From Silanimonas sp044377035 (GTDB lineage Bacteria; Pseudomonadota; Gammaproteobacteria; Xanthomonadales; Xanthomonadaceae), in NCBI RefSeq assembly GCF_044377035.1, contig NZ_JBILJW010000014.1, positions 26,800 through 90,799 of the forward strand: DNA of 64,000 nucleotides. The letters run 5' to 3'. This document shows, piece after piece, positions 16,130 to 25,550 of the stretch (position 1 is its first letter; every line of letters starts with the position of its first letter). Under the pieces are notes generated by a model that had not been told where the DNA came from, searched no databases, and saw only the letters and a program-made list of their open reading frames with translations. Made by a program: the position numbers and the translations under genes.

Positions 16130-18742
16130 ATGAACTCCGCCCACCGCAAGCCGCTGCCCGGCACCCGCCTCGACTATTTCGACGCCCGCGAGGCCGTCGA
16201 TGCCATCCGTCCCGGGGCCTGGGCCACGCTGCCGTACACCGCGCGCGTGCACGCCGAAAACATTGTTCGCCGGGCGGACGCGGTGCGCGTTCCGGACTAC
16301 CTGCGCCAATTCATCGAGCGCAAGCGCGACCTCGACTTCCCCTGGTTCCCGGCCCGCGTGGTCTGCCACGACATCCTCGGCCAGACGGCGCTCGTCGACC
16401 TCGCCGGCCTGCGCGATGCCATCGCCGATTTCGGCGGCGATCCGGCGCAGGTGAACCCGGTGGTGCCGGTGCAGCTGATCGTCGACCACTCGCTGGCCGT
16501 CGAGTGCGGTGGCTTCGATCCGAACGCGTTCGAGAAGAATCGGGCAATTGAAGATCGCCGCAACGAGGATCGCTTCCACTTCATCGACTGGACGAAGCGC
16601 GCGTTCAAGAACGTCGACGTGATCCCGCCGGGCAACGGGATCATGCATCAGATCAACCTCGAGAAGATGTCGCCGGTGATCGGTGTCGAGCAGGGCGTTG
16701 CGTATCCCGACACCTGCGTCGGCACCGACTCGCACACGCCGCATGTCGATGCGCTCGGCGTCATCGCCGTCGGCGTCGGCGGCCTCGAGGCCGAGAACGT
16801 GATGCTCGGCCGCGCCTCGTGGATGCGCCTGCCGGACATCATCGCCGTCGAGCTGTCGGGCAAGCCGCAGCCGGGCATCACCGCCACCGACGTGGTGCTC
16901 TCGCTCACCGAGTTCCTGCGAAAGTCGAAGGTGGTCGGCGCCTACCTCGAGTTCCGCGGCGAAGGTGCCGCGGCGCTCACGCTGGGCGACCGCGCGACGA
17001 TCTCGAACATGGCGCCGGAGTACGGTGCGACGGCGGCGATGTTCTTCATCGACGGCAACACGCTCGACTACCTGCGCCTCACCGGCCGCACGGACGAGCA
17101 GGTGGCGCTGGTCGAGACCTATGCGAAGACGCTCGGCCTCTGGGCCGAAGACCTGCGCACGGCCGAGTACGAGCGCACGCTGCACTTCGACCTCTCGACC
17201 GTGGTGCGCACGATGGCCGGTCCTTCGAACCCGCATGCGCGCGTCGCGACGAGTGAGCTGGCCGCCAAAGGCATCGCGGGCAACCTCGCCGCTGCACGCG
17301 AGCAGGAGGCGCAGGGCCTGATGCCGGACGGCGCGGTGATCATCGCCGCGATCACCTCCTGCACCAACACATCGAACCCGCGCAATGTCATCGCCGCCGG
17401 CCTGCTGGCGAAGAAGGCGAACGCGCTGGGCCTCGTGCGCAAGCCCTGGGTGAAGACCTCGCTGGCGCCGGGCTCGAAGGCCGTGCAGCTCTATCTCGAA
17501 GAGGCCGGCCTGAAGGCCGAGCTCGAGGCGCTGGGCTTCGGCATCGTCGCCTTCGCCTGCACCACCTGCAACGGCATGAGCGGTGCGCTCGATCCGGCCA
17601 TCCAGAAGGAAGTCATCGAGCGCGACCTTTACGCGACGGCGGTGCTTTCGGGCAACCGCAACTTCGACGGCCGCATCCATCCCTACGCGAAGCAGGCCTT
17701 CCTCGCTTCGCCGCCGCTGGTGGTGGCCTATGCCATCGCCGGCACCGTGCGCTTCGACATCGAGAAGGACGCGTTGGGCCATCGCGCCGACGGCACGCCG
17801 ATCCTGCTGAAGGACCTGTGGCCGACGGATGCCGAGATCGACGCGGTGGTGAAGCAATCGGTGAAGCCGGAGCAGTACCGCAAGGTGTACGACCCGATGT
17901 TCCGCGTGGTGGTCGAGCACGGCGAGGCGGTGAAGCCGCTGTACGACTGGCGCGAGATGAGCACCTACATCCGCCGCCCGCCGTATTGGGAAGGCGCGCT
18001 GGCCAAGCCGCGCACGCTCTCGGGTCTGCGCCCGCTGGCGATCCTCGGCGACAACATCACCACCGATCATCTCTCGCCGTCGAACGCGATCCTGTTGAAC
18101 AGCGCGGCCGGCGAGTACCTCGCGAAGATGGGCCTGCCGGAAGAGGACTTCAATTCCTACGCGACGCACCGCGGCGACCACCTGACGGCGCAGCGCGCGA
18201 CGTTCGCGAACCCGACCCTGCAGAACGAGATGGTCCGCGACGCCGAGGGCAAGGTGCGCAAGGGCTCGCTGGCCCGCGTCGAGCCCGAGGGCCAGACGCT
18301 GCGCATGTGGGAAGCCATCGAGACCTACATGGAGCGCGGCCAGCCGCTGATCATCATCGCCGGCGCCGACTACGGCCAGGGCAGCTCGCGCGACTGGGCA
18401 GCCAAGGGCGTGCGCCTCGCCGGCGTGGAGGCGATCGTGGCCGAAGGCTTCGAGCGCATCCACCGAACCAACCTGATCGGCATGGGCGTGCTGCCCTGCG
18501 AGTTCCTGCCCGGCACCACGCGCCTGACGCTGGGCCTCGACGGCACCGAAACCTTTGATGTCACCGGCGCGCGCACGCCGGGCGCCACGCTCACGCTGGT
18601 CGTGCATCGCAAGGACGGCAGCCGCGTGGAATGCCCGGTGCGCTGCCGCCTCGACACTGCCGAGGAAGTGGCGATCTACGAGGCCGGCGGCGTGCTGCAG
18701 CGCTTCGCGCAGGACTTCCTCGAAGCCACCAAGGCGGCCTGA
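16130..18742 (+). CDS. acnD: 2-methylcitrate dehydratase, AcnD type (Fe-S aconitase family)
   Basis: 870 residues of the AcnA/IRP-type aconitase superfamily, with [4Fe-4S] ligands C411 (ITSCTNTSNP) and C477/C480 (ACTTCNG), substrate motifs VGTDSHTPH and QGSSRDWAAKG, and a C-terminal swivel domain. Direct adjacency to prpF identifies it as AcnD, which dehydrates 2-methylcitrate to a 2-methylaconitate isomer that PrpF then isomerises in the methylcitrate cycle for propionate. The start ATG at 16130 gives the usual AcnD N-terminus (MNSAHRKPLPGTRLDYFDAR). prpB, prpC and the PrpR regulator are not within the window. Confidence 0.93.
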   Translation: MNSAHRKPLPGTRLDYFDAREAVDAIRPGAWATLPYTARVHAENIVRRADAVRVPDYLRQFIERKRDLDFPWFPARVVCHDILGQTALVDLAGLRDAIADFGGDPAQVNPVVPVQLIVDHSLAVECGGFDPNAFEKNRAIEDRRNEDRFHFIDWTKRAFKNVDVIPPGNGIMHQINLEKMSPVIGVEQGVAYPDTCVGTDSHTPHVDALGVIAVGVGGLEAENVMLGRASWMRLPDIIAVELSGKPQPGITATDVVLSLTEFLRKSKVVGAYLEFRGEGAAALTLGDRATISNMAPEYGATAAMFFIDGNTLDYLRLTGRTDEQVALVETYAKTLGLWAEDLRTAEYERTLHFDLSTVVRTMAGPSNPHARVATSELAAKGIAGNLAAAREQEAQGLMPDGAVIIAAITSCTNTSNPRNVIAAGLLAKKANALGLVRKPWVKTSLAPGSKAVQLYLEEAGLKAELEALGFGIVAFACTTCNGMSGALDPAIQKEVIERDLYATAVLSGNRNFDGRIHPYAKQAFLASPPLVVAYAIAGTVRFDIEKDALGHRADGTPILLKDLWPTDAEIDAVVKQSVKPEQYRKVYDPMFRVVVEHGEAVKPLYDWREMSTYIRRPPYWEGALAKPRTLSGLRPLAILGDNITTDHLSPSNAILLNSAAGEYLAKMGLPEEDFNSYATHRGDHLTAQRATFANPTLQNEMVRDAEGKVRKGSLARVEPEGQTLRMWEAIETYMERGQPLIIIAGADYGQGSSRDWAAKGVRLAGVEAIVAEGFERIHRTNLIGMGVLPCEFLPGTTRLTLGLDGTETFDVTGARTPGATLTLVVHRKDGSRVECPVRCRLDTAEEVAIYEAGGVLQRFAQDFLEATKAA

Positions 18743-18744
18743 GC

Positions 18745-19941
18745 ATGCGCCCCGTTCGCCCGCAGGTCCGCATCCCCGCCACCTACATGCGCGGCGGCAC
18801 GTCGAAGGGCGTGTTCTTCCGCCTCGCCGATCTTCCCGATGCCGCGCGCGTTCCTGGCCCGTCGCGCGATGCGCTGCTGCTGCGCGTGATCGGTTCGCCG
18901 GATCCCTACGCCAAGCACACCGATGGCATGGGTGGTGCGACGTCGAGCACCAGCAAGTGCGTGATCATCGGCCCGGCCACGCAGGCTGGCCACGACGTCG
19001 ACTACCTCTACGGTCAGGTCAGCATCGACAGCGCCTTCGTCGACTGGAGCGGCAACTGCGGCAACCTCAGCAGCGCCGTCGGGCCCTTCGCGATCGCGAA
19101 TGGCTTCATCCCCGCCGACCGCGTTCCGCAGCACGGCGTCTGCACGGTGCGCATCTGGCAGAAGAACATCGGCAAAACGATCGTGGCCCACGTGCCGATC
19201 GCGAATGGCGAAGTGCAGGAAGACGGCGACTTCGAACTCGACGGCGTCACCTTCCCGAGTGCCGAGATCCCGCTGGAGTTCCTGGATCCGGTGGACGAGG
19301 GCGACGAGGGCGGTGCGATGTTCCCCACCGGGAATGTCGTCGACACGCTCGACGTGCCGGGCGTCGGCAGCTTGCAGGCCACGATGATCACTGCCGGCAT
19401 CCCGACGGTGTTCGTGCGCGCGGCCGATATCGGCCTGACCGGCGCCGAGCTGCAGCCGGCGATCAACGAAAGCCGCGAGCGTCTCGCGCTTTTCGAAGCC
19501 ATCCGCACCGCCGGTGCGTTGCGCATGGGTCTGATCAAGAGCCCGGAAGAGGCCGTGAAGCGCCAGCACACGCCGAAGGTCGCCTTCGTCGCGGCGCCGG
19601 CCGATTACATCGCCTCCAGCGGCAAAGCCGTCAAGGCTGCAGACATCGATCTCGTTGCACGCGCGCTGTCCATGGGCAAGCTGCACCACGCGATGATGGG
19701 CACGGCCTCGGTGGCGATCGCCACGGCCGCGGCCATCCCGGGCACGCTGGTGAACGAGGCCGCCGGTGGCGGCGCGCGTGAAGCGGTCAGCTTCGGCCAC
19801 CCGAGCGGCACGATGCGCGTGGGCGCCGCGGCCGAGCAGGTGGACGGCCAGTGGGTCGTGCGCCGCGCGCTGATGAGCCGCAGCGCCCGCGTGCTGATGG
19901 AAGGCCACGTGCGCGTTCCTGCCGGCACGTCGGGCGACTGA
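18745..19941 (+). CDS. prpF: 2-methylaconitate cis-trans isomerase
   Basis: 398 residues, PrpF family: IPATYMRGGTSKGVFFR at the N-terminus, a second half beginning near the LSSAVGPFAI region, catalytic-loop residues around MGGATSSTSKC and a second helix dipole motif GGGAREAVSFGHPSG. It starts two bases after the acnD stop, so the two are one translational unit. Converts the trans double-bond product of AcnD into 2-methyl-cis-aconitate for the methylcitrate cycle. Confidence 0.95.
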   Translation: MRPVRPQVRIPATYMRGGTSKGVFFRLADLPDAARVPGPSRDALLLRVIGSPDPYAKHTDGMGGATSSTSKCVIIGPATQAGHDVDYLYGQVSIDSAFVDWSGNCGNLSSAVGPFAIANGFIPADRVPQHGVCTVRIWQKNIGKTIVAHVPIANGEVQEDGDFELDGVTFPSAEIPLEFLDPVDEGDEGGAMFPTGNVVDTLDVPGVGSLQATMITAGIPTVFVRAADIGLTGAELQPAINESRERLALFEAIRTAGALRMGLIKSPEEAVKRQHTPKVAFVAAPADYIASSGKAVKAADIDLVARALSMGKLHHAMMGTASVAIATAAAIPGTLVNEAAGGGAREAVSFGHPSGTMRVGAAAEQVDGQWVVRRALMSRSARVLMEGHVRVPAGTSGD

Positions 19942-19943
19942 GG

Positions 19944-21509
19944 ATGCTGGAAGCCCTCGGCATCGGCGCGGCGCTGCTGTTCGGCCTGGTGGCCCGCGCC
20001 GTCGGCCTTCCGCCGCTGGTGGGCTTCCTCGCCGCGGGCTTCGCCCTCCATGCCGTAGATGCGCGTTGGGACGTCATCAGCGAGGCCGGCATCGCCACGG
20101 TCGGGCATATCGCGCATCTCGGCGTGCTGCTGCTCCTGTTCACCGTCGGACTGAAGCTGAAACCCGGGCAGATCGCGCAGCCTGCGGTGTTCCTCGGTGG
20201 GCTGGCGCACGGCGCGATCGTGGTGGCGGTGTTCGCGCCGCTGCTGGTGCTGTTGGCCGGAGTGGGCGGCAAGGAGGCGCTCCTCGTGGCGATCGCGCTG
20301 TCGTTCTCCAGCACGGTGCTTGCGGCGAAGATGCTTGAGGGAAAGCGCGAACTCTCGGCGTTCTATGCACGGATCGCGATTGGCATCCTGATCGTCCAGG
20401 ACCTCATCGCGCTCGCCGCACTGGCCCTGTGGGGCGGCAAGACGCCGTCGGCCTGGGCCCTGCTGCTGCTTGGACTGCCGTTGCTTCGCCCGCTGCTGTA
20501 CCGGTTGCTCGACCGCTGTGGCCACGACGAGCTGCTCGTGCTCGCCGGCCTCGGGCTCGCCGTGGTGTTCGGTGGCATGGGTTTCGCCGCGCTCGGCCTG
20601 TCGGGCGAGCTCGGTGCGCTGGTGGTGGGCGTGCTGGTCGGTGGCCACGCGCGGGCGCGCGAGCTCGGCCACGACCTCTGGGCGATGAAGGAGGTCTTCC
20701 TCGTTGCGTTCTTCCTGTGGATCGGCCTCGCGGGCTTGCCGACGGGCCACGATTGGCTCGTCGCCGCACTGCTGCTGTTGGCGCTGCCCTTGAAGACGCT
20801 GCTGTTCTTTTTCCTTCTGCTGGCGTTCCGCCTGCGCGCGCGCAATGCCTTTCTCGCCGCGCTCTCGCTCTCGGCCTACAGCGAGTTCGGCCTGATCGTC
20901 GCGGCGGGCGTCGCCGGCCTTGAAGACTGGCTGACGCCATTGGCCCTGGCCGTGGCCTTGTCCTTCGCCATCGCCGCGCCCTTGAATCGCCATGCGCAGC
21001 GTCTGTACGACCGCCTGGAACCGTGGCTGGTGCGCTTCCAGCGCCACACACGCCATCCCGACGAGATCGCCCCGGGCCTCGGGCACGCCGAAGCCTTGGT
21101 GTTTGGCATGGGCCGCACCGGCACGGCGGCCTACGATCGTCTGCGCGATGCGATGGGCGGGGTGGTCGGGCTGGATGCCGACCCGTTCCGCATCCGCGAG
21201 CACCAGGAGGCCGGGCGCGACGTGGTGATGGTGGATGCCGAGGACGCCGACGTCTGGCGAATCGCCGACCTGGCCTCGCTGCGCGTCGCCGTGCTGGCGA
21301 TGGACGCCATCGACGCCAAGCGCGCGGCCGCACGGCACCTGCGGGCGCGCGGGTTCCGCGGCCCGATCGTCGCCCATGCGCTCTACGCCGACCACGTGGC
21401 CCTGCTGCGTGCCGATGGCGCGGACGAGGCGCACCTCACCCTGCATGAAGCCGGTCGCCATCTCGGCGAACAGGCCTTGCATCGTCTCGGTGGACACACC
21501 AAGGCTTGA
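19944..21509 (+). CDS. KefC-like monovalent cation:proton antiporter with RCK/TrkA-N domain
   Basis: 521 residues: about 11-12 hydrophobic helices of the CPA2 Na+/H+ exchanger fold (~1-350; LLLLFTVGLKLKP, ALSFSSTVLAAKMLEGK, LSAYSEFGLIVAAGVAG), then a cytoplasmic NAD-binding TrkA-N domain with glycine motif VFGMGRTGTAAYDRL and acidic LDADPFR. Likely exports K+ or Na+ in exchange for H+. It begins two bases after the prpF stop, so it is part of the acnD-prpF operon; a shift in pH or osmotic load during propionate use is one possible link. Confidence 0.9.
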   Translation: MLEALGIGAALLFGLVARAVGLPPLVGFLAAGFALHAVDARWDVISEAGIATVGHIAHLGVLLLLFTVGLKLKPGQIAQPAVFLGGLAHGAIVVAVFAPLLVLLAGVGGKEALLVAIALSFSSTVLAAKMLEGKRELSAFYARIAIGILIVQDLIALAALALWGGKTPSAWALLLLGLPLLRPLLYRLLDRCGHDELLVLAGLGLAVVFGGMGFAALGLSGELGALVVGVLVGGHARARELGHDLWAMKEVFLVAFFLWIGLAGLPTGHDWLVAALLLLALPLKTLLFFFLLLAFRLRARNAFLAALSLSAYSEFGLIVAAGVAGLEDWLTPLALAVALSFAIAAPLNRHAQRLYDRLEPWLVRFQRHTRHPDEIAPGLGHAEALVFGMGRTGTAAYDRLRDAMGGVVGLDADPFRIREHQEAGRDVVMVDAEDADVWRIADLASLRVAVLAMDAIDAKRAAARHLRARGFRGPIVAHALYADHVALLRADGADEAHLTLHEAGRHLGEQALHRLGGHTKA

Positions 21510-21562
21510 GGCTTCTCTCACCGCTGTGGCATGGTGAGCCCATTGAATTTGGAGCCCGTACG

Positions 21563-22111
21563 GTGATCGATCCGGACGGTTACCGCCCCAATGTCGGCAT
21601 CATCCTGATGCGCGACGACGGCCGCCTGTTTTGGGCCCGTCGCGTGCATCGCGACGGCTGGCAATTCCCCCAGGGCGGAATGAACAGCGACGAGACGCCG
21701 CTCGAGGCGATGTACCGCGAGCTGCAGGAAGAGACCGGCCTGCTCCCCGAGCACGTCGAGCTCCTGCATTCCACGCCCGGCTGGCTGCGTTACCGCCTGC
21801 CGTCGCGCTGCGTGCGTCAGGGCGAGAAGCCGCGCTGCATCGGCCAGAAGCAGGTGTGGTTCCTGCTGCGGCTCGTGGCCTGCGAATCCCATGTGCGCCT
21901 CGACGCCAACGAGAAGCCCGAGTTCGACCGATTCCGTTGGGTCGACTACTGGTACCCGCTGGAGCACGTCGTGCACTTCAAGCGCGACGTCTACACCCGG
22001 GCGCTGTGCCACGTGGCCCCAGCGGCCCGCGGACTGGCCGGCACCGAGGCGGTGCCGGAGCCGGCTTTCCCGGCACCGCTGGCCGAAGCGCGGAGCCGCC
22101 GCCAGGCCTGA
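21563..22111 (+). CDS. rppH: RNA pyrophosphohydrolase (Nudix)
   Basis: 182 residues. GTG start at 21563 chosen because the protein then begins MIDPDGYRPNVGIILM, the standard RppH N-terminus, with GGAG eight bases upstream. Complete Nudix box GGMNSDETPLEAMYRELQEE followed by TGL; RppH motifs QFPQGG, GWLRYRLP, GQKQVWFLL. It removes pyrophosphate from 5'-triphosphorylated mRNA and starts RNase E decay. The C-terminal ~25 residues are a proline/alanine-rich tail. Confidence 0.95.
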   Translation: MIDPDGYRPNVGIILMRDDGRLFWARRVHRDGWQFPQGGMNSDETPLEAMYRELQEETGLLPEHVELLHSTPGWLRYRLPSRCVRQGEKPRCIGQKQVWFLLRLVACESHVRLDANEKPEFDRFRWVDYWYPLEHVVHFKRDVYTRALCHVAPAARGLAGTEAVPEPAFPAPLAEARSRRQA

Positions 22112-22167
22112 GCCTTCACGCCGTCGACCCGTGGCTGAACCCGGCATCTGTCGGCCGCCCCCGGCCC

Positions 22168-22196
22168 TTGACAGTCCCCTGCTTGCGGCTTGTAAT
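22168..22196 (+). promoter_or_regulatory. strong sigma-70 promoter for bfd
   Basis: Consensus -35 TTGACA, exactly 17 bases, -10 TGTAAT (5 of 6). Transcription would start about 15-25 bases before the bfd start codon. Confidence 0.8.
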
Positions 22197-22212
22197 GCGA
22201 ACTGTTCGTATT
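22194..22212 (+). promoter_or_regulatory. Fur-box-like operator overlapping the bfd -10 element
   Basis: AATGCGAACTGTTCGTATT is a 9-1-9 inverted repeat with one mismatch, the architecture and outer bases of Fur boxes (AATGAtAATcATTaTCATT type). It covers the -10 and the start site, so bound Fur would block bfd transcription when iron is plentiful. Confidence 0.65.
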
Positions 22213-22217
22213 ACTGG

Positions 22218-22418
22218 ATGCAAGCCGTGTACGTCTGCGTCTGCAACGGAGTCACCGATCGCGATATCCAGCGGGCCGTCGACGAGGGCTGCGACAGCCT
22301 CGACGCGCTCGCCGCGCGCACGGGTTGCGGCAGCACCTGCGGCTGCTGCCGCGAGTACGCGGAAGAAGCGATCCTCCAGGCCAAGTCGATGAGCCTCGGC
22401 CTGCCCATCGCCGCCTGA
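22218..22418 (+). CDS. bfd: bacterioferritin-associated ferredoxin
   Basis: 66 residues with the four [2Fe-2S] cysteines in Bfd arrangement: VCVCNGVTDRDI and GCGSTCGCC. Bfd reduces the iron core of bacterioferritin through its heme to release Fe2+. The start may instead be the GTG at 22227, which gives the family-like MYVCVCNG. Placed 127 bases upstream of bfr and behind a Fur-box-covered promoter, so made under low iron. Confidence 0.93.
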   Translation: MQAVYVCVCNGVTDRDIQRAVDEGCDSLDALAARTGCGSTCGCCREYAEEAILQAKSMSLGLPIAA

Positions 22419-22545
22419 GGCGTCGTCGCGGCGTCCCCCCGATCCGGTCTTCACTTCGCGTCCATATCGCGCAGCGATTCGCGTTTACGCGTGCGCGGAG
22501 GCGCGGCGCTAGGCTTCGCGCACCACGCGCCAAGGAGCAGCCGAC

Positions 22546-23019
22546 ATGAAGGGCGACCCGCAGGTCATCCAGCACCTCAACAAGGTGCTCTACAACGAAC
22601 TCACCGCGATCAACCAGTATTTCCTGCATGCCCGCATGCTGAAGAACTGGGGCTTCAAGGAACTCGGCGAGCACGAGTACCACGAGTCGATCGACGAGAT
22701 GAAGCACGCCGATTGGGTCATCGAGCGCGTCCTCTTCCTCGAGGGCCTGCCTAACCTGCAGAACCTCGGCAAGATCATGATCGGCGAGACGCCGAAGGAA
22801 GTCTTCGAGTGCGACCTCAAGCTCGAGATGATCGCCATCCCCGACCTGAAGGCCGCCGTCGCGCATGCGGAATCGGTGGGTGACTACGTCAGCCGCGACC
22901 TGTTCGCGAAGATCCTTGCGTCCGAGGAGGAGCACGTCGACTGGCTGGAAACGCAGCTCGACCTGATCAAGCGCCTCGGCGAGGGCCCTTACCTGCAGAC
23001 GACGATGTCGAAGGACTGA
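22546..23019 (+). CDS. bfr: bacterioferritin, heme-binding subunit
   Basis: 157 residues, four-helix ferritin fold. All ferroxidase ligands are in place (E18, E51, H54, E94, E127, H130), as is the heme-ligand M52 (IDEMKHADW). Forms a 24-subunit iron store with heme at two-fold interfaces. AAGGAG lies nine bases before the ATG. It sits immediately downstream of its reductase gene bfd and ends in a strong terminator. Confidence 0.97.
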   Translation: MKGDPQVIQHLNKVLYNELTAINQYFLHARMLKNWGFKELGEHEYHESIDEMKHADWVIERVLFLEGLPNLQNLGKIMIGETPKEVFECDLKLEMIAIPDLKAAVAHAESVGDYVSRDLFAKILASEEEHVDWLETQLDLIKRLGEGPYLQTTMSKD

Positions 23020-23047
23020 GCGCCGCGTTTCATCGCGACGCGACAGC

Positions 23048-23071
23048 AACGGCCGGGGAAACCCGGCCGTT
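23048..23071. terminator. hairpin terminator between bfr and the convergent kinase gene
   Basis: AACGGCCGGG-GAAA-CCCGGCCGTT, a perfect 10-bp stem with a stable GNRA tetraloop, 28 bases after the bfr stop. T-richness is low on both sides; likely bidirectional. Confidence 0.7.
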
Positions 23072-23077
23072 CGCGTT

Positions 23078-25549
<2,472 letters not shown>

Positions 25550-25550
25550 G

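Noticed and set aside
16034..18607. 857-codon reverse-strand open frame
   Set aside because: Antisense shadow of acnD; composition is Arg/His/Val/Ala-rich and has no recognisable domain.
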